Under the pieces are notes generated by a model, which saw only the letters and a program-made list of their open reading frames with translations, was not told the DNA's origin and did not search any database. From assembly GCA_937872175.1 (NCBI GenBank), contig CALMPI010000012.1, forward strand, positions 1 through 64,000: 64,000 nucleotides of DNA. The letters run 5' to 3'. The DNA comes from an uncultured Flavobacteriales bacterium (lineage in GTDB: Bacteria > Bacteroidota > Bacteroidia > Flavobacteriales_F > PHOS-HE28). Position 1 is the stretch's first letter, and every line of letters starts with the position of its first letter. Both the position numbers and the translations under genes were made by a program. Below, one piece after another: positions 22,900-31,241 of the stretch.

Positions 22900-24402
22900 T
22901 TAGATGCGGTGTTTGCTGCGCTGGCGGGCGCCCACGGTGATGGCGCCCTCGGCGGCGGCGGTGCCCAAGGCGTGGATGGCGCCTTCCAGCGCATCGGGCC
23001 CGTCCTTGTGCACATTGGCGCCCGGCTGGAAGTTGAGGAGCTGCTCGTGCAGGCGCAGCATGTGGTGGTCGGCCTTGAGCGCCTCGTTGAAGTACACGTT
23101 GCCGCGCTCGAAGTGGCCGCTCATCGCTTCGATCCGCGCGTCCTTGTCGGGCTTCTTGCGGCGATCGCCACTGAGGGGCAGCGGTGCGCCGCGCTCGGCG
23201 GCGTCGCGGGCGAACTCCTCGTAGAGCAGGTCCTGGAGGAACACCTCTTCCATCAGCAGGCGGACGGCGGCTCCCTGCCCATCGCACAGGGCCTTGAGCT
23301 CGTATCCCCAGCCGATCATCTCCTTGATGCTGGCCACGGCCACGAAGGCGCGCACGATGTAGATGCGCCCCTGGTGCACACCCACGAGCACCCACGCCTT
23401 GCTGTCGGCGGTCTTGGTCTTCTTGAAGCCTGGGTCGAGGTAGCCGACCAGGACGCGGAACTCGCGCAGGGGCGGCAGCTTGGCCCACTGCAACCATTCG
23501 CGCTTGAAGACCTTGCCGGCGGTGATGGGGTTGTTGAAGTATTCCCGCTGGGCCAGGCGCGTGCCCATGCGCTCGATCATGAACTGGCAGTCCTGGAGGG
23601 AGAAGCGCTCCTTCCAGGTGGGCAGGCCGCGGGCATCGAGCAGGTTGACGCGCATGGTATGGTCGGCGACCTTCTCCACGCGGGTGAGCACGGTGTCCGG
23701 CGCGATCACGTTGCCGACGACGACGAAGCGGCCGCGACCGGTGACGGACATGGCCGGGAAGAGCGCTCCCATCAGCCAGTCGTGCGCCTCGTCCACGCGC
23801 TTGGGGTTGCGGCTCTGCTCGTCCTCATCGAAGTCGTCCACCAGGATGAAGTCCGGGCGGGCCTCGTCGTTGCGGGCGCCGCGCGGGCTTTGGCCGCTGC
23901 CGATGGCGCGGAAGCTGACGCCGCCGATGGTGACGAAGTTGCCGCGCTCCCAGCGCACGGCATTGCGGAACGGGCCCCAGTCCCGAATGAGGCGATCGTT
24001 GGCCTCCAGGTGCGCCTGCAGCGGCTGCAGCAGGTCGATGGCGTTGCCCTCGTTCCAGGAGGCGAGCAGCATGGTGCGCAGCTCGCCGCGCACCATGAGC
24101 CAAAGGGGGACGAACACGCCGTGGACGATGCTCTTGGCGTGGTCGCGCGCCATGACCCAGCAGAACACGCCGCGTGGGTTGGCGCCCACGGCCTCCACCT
24201 GGCGCAGGTGGAATTTGCCGAACGGGCTGGTGGTGTAGTTGGGGAAGTAGTACCGGCAGAACGCCACGAAATCATCGCGCAGCGCGGCCTTGCGCTGCTC
24301 GCGCTGCTCGGGCCCTTCGAGGTCGTGCACGGCGGTGGCCGCGGCGATCGCCTTGCGGTACTCCTCCCAACGGCCCAGGGCCTGGCGGTCGTCAGGCTTC
24401 AT
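22900..24402 (-). CDS. Terminase large subunit (Mu gp28-like)
   Basis: 500 aa. ATPase part: a Walker-A-like WVMARDHAKSIV at ~97-108, Walker B FILVDDFDEDE at ~190, then SVTGRGRFVVVGNVIAPDT as coupling motif. Nuclease part: GYLDPGFKKTKTADSKAWVLVGVHQGRIYIVRAFV at ~315-350 with RNase-H-like acidic residues, and a late LLMEEVFLQDLLYEEF. It drives headful packaging; in a transposable phage it cuts host DNA beyond the right end. ATG 24402 lies 3 bp after the small subunit stop. Confidence 0.88.
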   Translation of the reverse strand: MKPDDRQALGRWEEYRKAIAAATAVHDLEGPEQREQRKAALRDDFVAFCRYYFPNYTTSPFGKFHLRQVEAVGANPRGVFCWVMARDHAKSIVHGVFVPLWLMVRGELRTMLLASWNEGNAIDLLQPLQAHLEANDRLIRDWGPFRNAVRWERGNFVTIGGVSFRAIGSGQSPRGARNDEARPDFILVDDFDEDEQSRNPKRVDEAHDWLMGALFPAMSVTGRGRFVVVGNVIAPDTVLTRVEKVADHTMRVNLLDARGLPTWKERFSLQDCQFMIERMGTRLAQREYFNNPITAGKVFKREWLQWAKLPPLREFRVLVGYLDPGFKKTKTADSKAWVLVGVHQGRIYIVRAFVAVASIKEMIGWGYELKALCDGQGAAVRLLMEEVFLQDLLYEEFARDAAERGAPLPLSGDRRKKPDKDARIEAMSGHFERGNVYFNEALKADHHMLRLHEQLLNFQPGANVHKDGPDALEGAIHALGTAAAEGAITVGARQRSKHRI

Positions 24403-24405
24403 GGC

Positions 24406-24855
24406 TCAGCTCAGCAGGCTCTTGATGTACTCATCGGCCTGGGCGCTCAGCTCCTGGGCCTTGGACAGGTCCCTGCGCCGCAGCCAGTTGAACAGGTCCA
24501 TGTAGGCGTTGACCTTGTGCGCGATGCCGGTGTCGTCCTCCAGCTTGCGGATGGCCGCAGCGAGCTTGTTGATGGTGTCCGCCTCCTTGGCGTTGGGCAC
24601 GCGGGCGCCCTCCTCACGCCGCTCGATGGCGTCGTTGACCTGGCCGAGCATGCTGTAGAGGCGCGCCAGCTCGCGGTCCTTGGTGGTGACCATGGCCGCG
24701 CGCTGGCGGTCCCAATCCTCCTCCAGCTTCCACTTGGAGATCGTCTTCTCGCTGACGCCGCAGAGCTTGGCGATCTCGTTCTGCTGCAGGTTGTGGTGCA
24801 CGAAGAGCTGGCGCGCGTGCTTGCGCCGCTCTGCCATTCTGGCCCGCGTAGACAT
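24406..24855 (-). CDS. Terminase small subunit-like HTH protein
   Basis: 149 aa from ATG 24855. N-terminal HTH (RRKHARQLFVHHNLQQNEIAKLCGVSEKTISKWKLEEDWD) and a helical C-terminal half (LARLYSMLGQVNDAIERREEG ... NKLAAAIRKLEDD) match the DUF1804/gp27-type small terminase next to gp28. It recognises DNA for packaging. First gene of the leftward structural block. Confidence 0.78.
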   Translation of the reverse strand: MSTRARMAERRKHARQLFVHHNLQQNEIAKLCGVSEKTISKWKLEEDWDRQRAAMVTTKDRELARLYSMLGQVNDAIERREEGARVPNAKEADTINKLAAAIRKLEDDTGIAHKVNAYMDLFNWLRRRDLSKAQELSAQADEYIKSLLS

Positions 24856-25004
24856 CACGACAAAAGTGCCGGTCGCGGGGTGCCGCCGAAAGTGATCGCG
24901 GCGGGTTGTCCGATGTCGTCGGTGCCTAGAGCGGCAAGGGCTGGACATAAGGAATTAGTGATTTGTGAGGGCCTCCGACCGGCGTCAGTTTTGCCCCGTT
25001 CGAC
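24856..25004. promoter_or_regulatory. Divergent late promoter region
   Basis: 149 bp between the leftward terminase gene and the rightward protease gene, so it must contain promoters in both directions unless readthrough occurs. It is locally AT-richer at 24948-24965 (ATAAGGAATTAGTGATTTG), which could hold a Bacteroidota -7-type box. No clear operator seen. Confidence 0.45.
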
Positions 25005-26168
25005 ATGGCCAACGCCCGCCGGTATCCGTTCCAATGCAGCGCTGAGCGCAAGGGGCGCACGTTGCGTGTGGTCATGAGCGGCATCATCGACGTGCAAGGC
25101 CGCAACAGCAGCGCCCTGCTGGCCGAGCGACTGGCCGAGTTGCAGGAGGGCGATGCCCTGGAGGTGGTGCTGCGCAACCTGTACGGCGGCAACGTGTACG
25201 AAGGCACCACGATGTACCACGACCTGGTGGCGCTGAAGCCGCGCATGGTGGTGGACGGCGTGTGTGCGAGCATGGCGGTGCCGATCATGCTGGCCGGTGC
25301 GCAGGTGCATGCCAGCAAGCACAGCCGGCTGATGCTGCACCGGGTGCAGGGCGTGGTGAGCGGCGATGCCGACCAGATCACGCAGTACGCGCAGCAGACG
25401 CAGGAAGTGGAGGATGAGCTGGTGGCCATCATCGCGCAGCGCACCGGGCTGAAGGAGGCCGAGGTGCGCGCCCAGTACATGGTGACCGGCAAGGACACGT
25501 GGCTGACGGCCGAGCAGGCGCTGAAGGCCAAGCTGGTGGACAAGGTGACCAGCGGCAGCCTGCTGTACCGGGCGCCGGAGGACAGCGAGCTGGAGGAGGC
25601 GGCGGACCCGGAGGCTCTGCTGGCGTCGTGGACGAACTGCATCAAGAAACCCACCGGCGCGGCCGGTCAACCCAAGCCCATGAACAAGGAACAGCTCAAG
25701 GCGCTCGGCCTGCCGGAGGACGCGACCGAGGCGCAGGTGAACGAAGCGATCAACAACCTCAACGCGAAAGCCAAGCGCGCCGACGACATGCAGCGCGAGC
25801 GCGACCAGGATGCGGAGCGCGAGGCCACCGCGCTGATCGAGACGGCTCTTCAGCAGAACCGGCTGACCAAGGAACAGGCCGACGAGCTGAAGGGCGAGGT
25901 GAAGGCCGCGCCGGCCATGGCGCTGAAGATGGTGAAGACCGTGGTGAACGCCGCGGTGCCGCACCAGCCGGTGAAGGACCAGCTCCGCACCGGTGCCGCC
26001 GCCGGCGCCGCCACGGGGGCGCAGCAGGCCGCTGCCGGCCGCGAGGGCTGGGACTACAAGCGCTGGGCGAAGGAAGACCCGCGCGGCCTGCAGCGCATGC
26101 AGGCTGAGAACAAGGCGCAATTCGATGCGCTGAAGGCGGCGTACGTGACCGGCGTGAACAACCGCTAG
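25005..26168 (+). CDS. Prohead protease (ClpP-like) with nested scaffold
   Basis: 387 aa. Residues ~15-185 form a ClpP/SppA-like serine protease: S89 in VCASMAVPIM and H112 in LMLHRVQG, with GNVYEGTTMYHDLVALKP before them. Residues 226-387 (MNKEQLKALGLPEDATEAQ ... ) are helical and charged, like a scaffold. An ATG at 25680 could start a separate 162-aa scaffold, as gene Z lies within gene I of Mu. The protease matures the prohead. First gene of the rightward late block. Confidence 0.82.
   Translation: MANARRYPFQCSAERKGRTLRVVMSGIIDVQGRNSSALLAERLAELQEGDALEVVLRNLYGGNVYEGTTMYHDLVALKPRMVVDGVCASMAVPIMLAGAQVHASKHSRLMLHRVQGVVSGDADQITQYAQQTQEVEDELVAIIAQRTGLKEAEVRAQYMVTGKDTWLTAEQALKAKLVDKVTSGSLLYRAPEDSELEEAADPEALLASWTNCIKKPTGAAGQPKPMNKEQLKALGLPEDATEAQVNEAINNLNAKAKRADDMQRERDQDAEREATALIETALQQNRLTKEQADELKGEVKAAPAMALKMVKTVVNAAVPHQPVKDQLRTGAAAGAATGAQQAAAGREGWDYKRWAKEDPRGLQRMQAENKAQFDALKAAYVTGVNNR
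25680..26168 (+). CDS. Possible nested scaffold protein (internal start)
   Basis: In-frame ATG at codon 226 of the protease gene, preceded by the A/C-rich CCCAAGCCC, begins a 162-aa helical protein (LGLPEDATEAQVNEAINNLNAKAK). By analogy with Mu gpI/gpZ; no direct evidence of independent translation. Confidence 0.4.
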   Translation: MNKEQLKALGLPEDATEAQVNEAINNLNAKAKRADDMQRERDQDAEREATALIETALQQNRLTKEQADELKGEVKAAPAMALKMVKTVVNAAVPHQPVKDQLRTGAAAGAATGAQQAAAGREGWDYKRWAKEDPRGLQRMQAENKAQFDALKAAYVTGVNNR

Positions 26169-26381
26169 ATGCTGCACGCCGACGATGTGCTTGCCATGGT
26201 GACCGGCGCCGCCTTCGCGGTGGTGGCCGACATGCTGGGCTGGTTCCAGGTCCACCAGTGGTGGATGGAGGCCGGCAACAGCCTGCTGCTGGGCCTCTTC
26301 GGAGGCGTGGGCGCCTACCTGAGCAAGCGCATCCTGGAGAAGATCAACACCAAACGGAAGACCAACAACAACGCACGATGA
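26169..26381 (+). CDS. Small membrane protein, holin candidate
   Basis: 70 aa. Hydrophobic helices VLAMVTGAAFAVVADMLGWF and AGNSLLLGLFGGVGAYL with a strongly basic C-terminus (SKRILEKINTKRKTNNN), the layout of class II holins. Begins directly after the protease stop; overlaps the next ATG (26378). Confidence 0.55.
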   Translation: MLHADDVLAMVTGAAFAVVADMLGWFQVHQWWMEAGNSLLLGLFGGVGAYLSKRILEKINTKRKTNNNAR

Positions 26382-27514
26382 AACAGAGGGGATTGAACCG
26401 CCTGCGGCTCTTCACGCTGATCGCCCTGATGGCGGTGAGCTCCATCCTGGTCGGCGGGCTGCTCAGCGGCCTGTACGCCTCGGCCCACCCGGACATGACC
26501 GACCCCGGCCTGGTGTGGGGTGTGACCAGCGCGCTGATCTTCGGTGTGCAGCTCGCTGAGCGCTTCGCGCCCAGCGAACACCGCAACGTGCACGCCTACG
26601 CCATCACGCGGGAGTGGTGGGTGGACTACATCATGGACGCGCTGTTCCCGAAGAACTCCTTCATGGACCGGTGCTACAACGAAAGCGACTACGTGATCGG
26701 CGGCAAGACGGTGCACCTACCGCAGGCGGGCAGCCACCCGGCCGTGGTCAAGAACCGGTCCTCGTTCCCGGCCACCGCGGCTGAGCGGACGGATACCGAG
26801 GTGACCTACGACCTGGATGAGTACAGCACCGACCCGATCCGCATCCGCAATGCCGAGCAAGCGGAGCTGAGCTACGACAAGACGGCCAGCGTGATGATGA
26901 CCTCCATGGAGCAGCTCCGCACCCGTGTGGCCGATGACCTGGCCTGGAAGTGGGCGGCGAGCGCGGCGGCCAACATCGTGCGCACCACCGGTGCGGACAG
27001 CGCGCTGAACCTGCCGAACGCGACGGCAACCGGCACCCGGAAGATCCTGACGCTGGCGGACGTCCGCGCGGCCCGGAAGATCCTGAACAAGCAGGACGTG
27101 GCCTACGAGGGCCGCGTGCTGGTGCTGGACAGCAACATGCTGGACGAGCTGATGAGCGACAGCGCGCTGTTGACGCGCGACAACGCCCAGGAGGTGGACC
27201 TGCGCGCCGGCACGCTGGTGCGCCTGTACGGCTTCGATGTGATGGAGCGCAGCCGCGTGGTGACCTACACCAACGCCGGCACGCCGGTGAAGAAGGACCC
27301 GGCCGCCGCTGAGGCAGCGACGGACAACGGCGGTGCGATCGCCTACGGGCCCACGTATGTGGCGCGCGCCCTGGGCGACATCGAAGTGTTCGAGGACCTG
27401 AAGAACCCGCTGCACTACGGTGACGTGTACAGCTTCCTGGTGCGCTGCGGCGGTCGCCAACGCCGCGGAGATGGGAAGGGTGTCGTCAGCATCGTGCAGA
27501 CGGCGGGGGCCTGA
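26378..27514 (+). CDS. Major capsid protein, with in-frame membrane-like N-terminal extension
   Basis: 378 aa from ATG 26378. From about residue 71 the sequence (HAYAITREWWVDYIMDALFP ... YVIGGKTVHLPQAG ... VVKNRSSFPATAAERTD ... TDPIRI) resembles major capsid proteins of Bacteroidota phages, which usually begin right there. GTG 26588 would give a normal 308-aa capsid protein. Residues 1-70 contain two hydrophobic helices (LFTLIALMAVSSILVGGLLSGLY; LVWGVTSALIFGVQL), which a capsid does not need. Either a small membrane gene has fused in frame, or translation of the capsid starts at the GTG. A hairpin follows the gene. Confidence 0.75.
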   Translation: MKQRGLNRLRLFTLIALMAVSSILVGGLLSGLYASAHPDMTDPGLVWGVTSALIFGVQLAERFAPSEHRNVHAYAITREWWVDYIMDALFPKNSFMDRCYNESDYVIGGKTVHLPQAGSHPAVVKNRSSFPATAAERTDTEVTYDLDEYSTDPIRIRNAEQAELSYDKTASVMMTSMEQLRTRVADDLAWKWAASAAANIVRTTGADSALNLPNATATGTRKILTLADVRAARKILNKQDVAYEGRVLVLDSNMLDELMSDSALLTRDNAQEVDLRAGTLVRLYGFDVMERSRVVTYTNAGTPVKKDPAAAEAATDNGGAIAYGPTYVARALGDIEVFEDLKNPLHYGDVYSFLVRCGGRQRRGDGKGVVSIVQTAGA

Positions 27515-27536
27515 TGAGTGATGGCGGGATCCGTGA

Positions 27537-27561
27537 GGGGGTGGCTGCAACGGCCACCCCC
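27537..27561 (+). terminator. Hairpin after capsid gene
   Basis: GGGGGTGGC (27537-27545) pairs with GCCACCCCC (27553-27561) around a 7-nt loop, 22 bp after the capsid stop. No U-tract. It may partly terminate transcription or stabilise capsid mRNA, and it argues that the next gene starts after it. Confidence 0.6.
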
Positions 27562-27621
27562 AAGCGGGTCGAACGAACGAACGGAACGCACACCCAAGAC
27601 GAACCACCTGACCCGATCCGC

Positions 27622-28089
27622 ATGAACCAGAAGGAGCTGATCAAGACCGTGCGCGAGGTGTTCGAGAGCAACCCCTCGGTGACCACCCTGCACGTGTGCA
27701 CGGACGGCCAGTGCTTCGTGAGCGAGCACGACGCGCGGCAGCACGAACGCCACCTGGCCCGCAAGGGCGTGGTGGCCATGACGCGGGAGAGCGTCATGGA
27801 CCAAGCCGCCCCTCCTTCTCCTCCTCCTCCTCCTCCTGCGGAGCCCCGCACGGCCGCGGGCCTTGGCGAGCACATGGAGCTGACGGATGAGAAAGGCGAA
27901 GCCGCGAAGGTGGCCGTGGCCGACCTGGTGAAGCGCGCCCTGGAGCGTAGCGGCCTGAGCGTGGAGGACTGGAACGAGCTTGAGGACAGCGACCGCCACG
28001 GGGCGATCGTGGCCGAGCTGGAGCTGCTGCAGAACGAGGCCCACGAGGCTGCTGCGGCGGGCGCCACCAAGACCAAAAAGGGCAAGTGA
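27622..28089 (+). CDS. Phage protein, unknown, downstream of capsid
   Basis: 155 aa from ATG 27622. An upstream in-frame ATG at 27514 would translate through the hairpin; 27622 is preferred because MNQKELIKTVREVFESNPSVTTLHVCTDGQ reads as a natural N-terminus and ACCCGATCCGC before it resembles the early-gene leader. A Pro-run (SPPPPPPP) links two domains; the second (VADLVKRALERSGLSVEDWNEL) is helical. Possibly head-tail connector; family not recognised. Confidence 0.6.
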   Translation: MNQKELIKTVREVFESNPSVTTLHVCTDGQCFVSEHDARQHERHLARKGVVAMTRESVMDQAAPPSPPPPPPAEPRTAAGLGEHMELTDEKGEAAKVAVADLVKRALERSGLSVEDWNELEDSDRHGAIVAELELLQNEAHEAAAAGATKTKKGK

Positions 28090-28424
28090 TGCAGCAACTG
28101 AAACGCCTGTTCAACGACGTTTGGAAGCGCCTGCTGGCCAACTGGCAGGAGCTCATCGGGCTGCCCATCGCGCTGGTGCTCTTCTTTGCCAGCGGTGTGG
28201 CCCTGCGCGTGCTGGAGCCGCGCTCCGCACTGTACGACGCCGGCGTGCTGCAGGGCATCGCCGTCGTGCTCGTCCACCTGCTGGTGGCCAACAGCCTGGC
28301 CCGGTTCGCCACGCGGGTGAACCTGGCCTGGTTCTACGAAGGGAAGTCCTACAACCGCAACGATCGCGTATGGCTCTTCATCGCCTACTTGGCAGCCTAC
28401 TGCTTGCTGGCGCTGTCTCTCTGA
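28089..28424 (+). CDS. Membrane protein, lysis-region
   Basis: 111 aa from ATG 28089 (TGATG). Helices: LIGLPIALVLFFASGVALRVL, AGVLQGIAVVLVHLLVANSL and VWLFIAYLAAYCLLALSL. Overlaps the endolysin by 55 bp, so a holin role is likely. It is one of two holin candidates near the capsid gene. Confidence 0.65.
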   Translation: MQQLKRLFNDVWKRLLANWQELIGLPIALVLFFASGVALRVLEPRSALYDAGVLQGIAVVLVHLLVANSLARFATRVNLAWFYEGKSYNRNDRVWLFIAYLAAYCLLALSL

Positions 28425-28948
28425 GCAGCGTCGCCAGCTCGGCCGACCCGTGCGCGGAGCGCGGGGATGCGGTGGTGCGCGCGGCCGCCGGCTACATCGG
28501 CGTGCGCGAGGCCACGGGCCGCAACGACGGTGAGCAGGTCGAGCACATCCTGGGGCGCGTTGGCCTCGGGCCAGGATACTCCTGGTGCGGGGCGTTCGTG
28601 TACGTCGGGTGCGCGGATGCGGGTGTGGACCTGCCGGGTGGGGCCCGGCAATTCGCCTGGGCCCCTTCCTGGCACCCCGCCCAGCGGCGGGTGTGGCAGC
28701 GTAGCCGCGGGGTGAACCCTCGCTGGCAGGGGCGCGGGCAGCGGTTGCCGATGCCAGGCGATGTCTTTGGCGTGTACTACAGCAAGCTCGGCCGGATCGG
28801 CCACGTGGGCATCGTGGAGCGCTGGGGCGCCACGGTCATCACCATTGAAGGCAACACCTCCAGCGGCGGTAGTCGCGATGGGGACGGCGTGTACCGCCGC
28901 CGGCGCCTGGCGGACCAACTCTACTGTGTGAGCCGATGGCACTGCTGA
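28370..28948 (+). CDS. Endolysin with NlpC/CHAP-type amidase domain and signal peptide
   Basis: 192 aa from ATG 28370. Residues 1-25 form a signal peptide or signal anchor (MALHRLLGSLLLAGAVSLSS). The catalytic domain carries C73 (YSWCGAFVYVG), H145 (RIGHVGIVERWG) and the polar residue in EGNTS near 162, plus PMPGDVFGVYY, the usual order for phage peptidoglycan hydrolases of the NlpC/CHAP fold. The leader suggests Sec export rather than holin-dependent release. It sits between the membrane protein and the spanin-like gene. Confidence 0.8.
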   Translation: MALHRLLGSLLLAGAVSLSSVASSADPCAERGDAVVRAAAGYIGVREATGRNDGEQVEHILGRVGLGPGYSWCGAFVYVGCADAGVDLPGGARQFAWAPSWHPAQRRVWQRSRGVNPRWQGRGQRLPMPGDVFGVYYSKLGRIGHVGIVERWGATVITIEGNTSSGGSRDGDGVYRRRRLADQLYCVSRWHC

Positions 28949-29499
28949 AGAAGAACCGACGCGGTTTGAAGGGCGAGGAGGTGTTCGCGCTCCTCCTGGT
29001 GCTCTTCGTGGCCGCGATGGTCGTGCTGATGCAGGGCGGGTGCAAGCAGCCCCAGCCGACCGTGATCGTGATGACGGACAGCACCCACAGCACCGTGGAG
29101 GTGCACCGGCGTGATACGGTCGTGATGGTGCCCGGGGACCAGGCGCAGCTCGATGTGAGCACGGACCTGGCCCAGCTCAGGCGACTGATCGAAGAGGTGC
29201 GTCGGCGCCCGCACGTGGTGCGCGGCCGCAACAACGCCAAGCTATCTGTGAGCCTGCGGGACGACAGCCTACGCATCGCCGCCACCTGCGACAGCATGGA
29301 GCTGGTGCTGAACGATGCCATTACGACCATCAACCGGCGCGACCAGCGCATCCAGGTGCTGGAGGATGTCCTGGAGAAGAAGCGCAACGACGACGCCATG
29401 CCCGGATGGGCCAAGGGCCTGAGCCTCGTGCTCGCCTGCCTGGCGGTGCTGGTGGTGCTGGTGGCCCTGCTGCGTAAACGACTGACCAAACCCCTTTGA
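28936..29499 (+). CDS. Spanin-like membrane protein
   Basis: 187 aa. N-terminal hydrophobic helix ending MQGGCKQP (a poor lipobox), a helical periplasmic part (RRLIEEVRRR ... TINRRDQRIQVLEDVLEKK) and a C-terminal membrane helix (LSLVLACLAVLVVLVALL). Lipoprotein-like start plus C-terminal anchor is the plan of a single-chain spanin, which fuses inner and outer membranes at lysis. The weak lipobox leaves doubt. Overlaps the endolysin gene by 13 bp. Confidence 0.6.
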   Translation: MALLKKNRRGLKGEEVFALLLVLFVAAMVVLMQGGCKQPQPTVIVMTDSTHSTVEVHRRDTVVMVPGDQAQLDVSTDLAQLRRLIEEVRRRPHVVRGRNNAKLSVSLRDDSLRIAATCDSMELVLNDAITTINRRDQRIQVLEDVLEKKRNDDAMPGWAKGLSLVLACLAVLVVLVALLRKRLTKPL

Positions 29500-29500
29500 A

Positions 29501-30727
29501 ATGCCCCCTCTGCCTGACGTAAGTATCACCCTCGGCAACGGCAACCTCGGCCGCCTGGCGCAAAGCGAGGACGGCGTTGCCGGCATCATCGTGAGCGGCG
29601 TCGCCGTAGGCGGCCAGTTCGCCCTGGGCGATGTGCTCGGCCCCTTCCTGAGCATCAAGGATGCCGAGGCCAAGGGCATCACGCAGGCGTACGACATCAC
29701 GAACACGTGCCTGGCCTGGCATCACATCAACTCGTTCTTCCAGGAGGCCGGCAACGGCAATCCGCTATGGGTGATGGTGGTGGCCAAGACGGTGACGCTC
29801 ACCGACCAGGCGCTCAACACCAACGCCTACGCAAAGAAGCTGCTGACCGCAGCGGGTGGGAAGATCCGCATCTGCGGCCTCACCCGCGTACCGCAGACCG
29901 GCTACACGCCCACCTATGACAGCGGCCTGGACACGGACATCACCGATGCGCTGGGCAACCTGAAGGACCTCTTCGCTGAGGAGTTCGCGGACCATCGCCC
30001 TGTCCGCTTCGTTGTCGAGGGCCGGGACTGGCAGGGCAACGCCGGCACCTCGCTGGACCTGACGGACACTGCCGGCGTGACGTGCAACGTGGCCATGGTG
30101 GTGATCGGCCAGGACCGCGACATGGCGGCCGCACATGCTGCCGCCGCCAAGAGCGCGGCCGTGGGCCTGATGCTGGGCACCCTGGCCCGGAGCCGCGTCC
30201 ACCACAGCGCTGGGCGGGTGAAGAGCGGGGCCCTGAGCATCGACAACGTGGGCTTGAGCAACGGCACGGCCATCCAGCTCATGACCACCACCGACCTGAA
30301 CGCGCTGAACGACAAGGGCTACGTGTTCATGCGCATCATCACCGGCGTGGCGGGCAAGTTCTGGAACGGCGACAGCATGGCGTGCCCGGAGACGGACGAC
30401 TACGCGCTGATGAGCCGCTGCCGGGTGATCGACAAGGCCGCCCGCATCACGTACACCACCTACGTGAACGAGCTGCTCGATGACATCGAGCTGGACCCGA
30501 ACACGGGCCGCATGGCCGTGGCCGTGGTGAAGAACTACGAGGCCATCATCGAGGCCGCCGTAGGTACGCAGATGGCCGGTGAGATCAGTGGCGTGGGCGC
30601 CTACGTGGACCCCGCCCAGGACGTGCTGAGCGACGACGAGGTGGACATCGAGCTGAACATCGTGCCGCGCGGCCTGGCCAAGAACATCAGCGTGGCGCTG
30701 AGCTACGCGCGCAGCATCACGACCTAA
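29501..30727 (+). CDS. Contractile tail sheath protein
   Basis: 408 aa, DUF2586-like sheath of Bacteroidota Mu-like phages. PDVSITLGNGNLGRLAQSEDGVAGIIVSG at the N-terminus and VDIELNIVPRGLAKNISVALSYA at the C-terminus form the inter-subunit strands. In between are the variable domain and a core with VMLGTLARSRVH-like helices. The tube gene follows. Together these show a myovirus-type tail. Confidence 0.82.
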   Translation: MPPLPDVSITLGNGNLGRLAQSEDGVAGIIVSGVAVGGQFALGDVLGPFLSIKDAEAKGITQAYDITNTCLAWHHINSFFQEAGNGNPLWVMVVAKTVTLTDQALNTNAYAKKLLTAAGGKIRICGLTRVPQTGYTPTYDSGLDTDITDALGNLKDLFAEEFADHRPVRFVVEGRDWQGNAGTSLDLTDTAGVTCNVAMVVIGQDRDMAAAHAAAAKSAAVGLMLGTLARSRVHHSAGRVKSGALSIDNVGLSNGTAIQLMTTTDLNALNDKGYVFMRIITGVAGKFWNGDSMACPETDDYALMSRCRVIDKAARITYTTYVNELLDDIELDPNTGRMAVAVVKNYEAIIEAAVGTQMAGEISGVGAYVDPAQDVLSDDEVDIELNIVPRGLAKNISVALSYARSITT

Positions 30728-30768
30728 GCCACGGCTGAACAACGACCGCAACCGCAAGACAGAACGCC

Positions 30769-31188
30769 ATGATCAACGGACAGGAATACGCCTGGGAGGA
30801 CCTCCAGATCGTCGTGGAGGGCAAGAGCATCCCGCTCATCGGCGTCACCGGGATCGAGTATGTGAGCAAAAAGGTTCACGAGAACATCCGGGGGCGCGGT
30901 AACCGGCCCGTGAGCATGGGCCGCGGCCAGGAGGACTACGAGGGGAAGATCACCATCCTGCAGAGCGAGCTGGAGGCCATGCAGATCGCCCTGGGCACGC
31001 GCAGCCTCACCACGCGGCAGCCGTTCAGCATCACGGTGGCCTACGCCCCGGAGGTGGGGCCGCCGCGCGTGGACGTGCTGCAGGGTGTGCGCATCACCGA
31101 GGTGCCCAAGGGCATCACGGGCGACGACACGCACATGAAGATCGAGCTGCCGCTGGCCATCTTCAACATCAAGTACGGCGCGGCCTAG
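30769..31188 (+). CDS. Tail tube protein
   Basis: 139 aa. INGQEYAWEDLQIVVEGKSIPLIGVTGIEYVSKK ... YEGKITILQSELEAMQIALG ... KGITGDDTHMKIELPLAIFNIKYG follows the beta-barrel order of Mu-like tube proteins. Directly downstream of the sheath and upstream of the chaperone, the standard order. Confidence 0.8.
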   Translation: MINGQEYAWEDLQIVVEGKSIPLIGVTGIEYVSKKVHENIRGRGNRPVSMGRGQEDYEGKITILQSELEAMQIALGTRSLTTRQPFSITVAYAPEVGPPRVDVLQGVRITEVPKGITGDDTHMKIELPLAIFNIKYGAA

Positions 31189-31241
31189 GACCGAGCCCGA
31201 AGCGGTAACGACAAGCACACGCTACACCCAGAACGACACCC

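Noticed and set aside
22417..25077. 886-codon plus-strand frame opposite the terminase genes
   Set aside because: Shadow of the terminase and gp36 genes; no domain.
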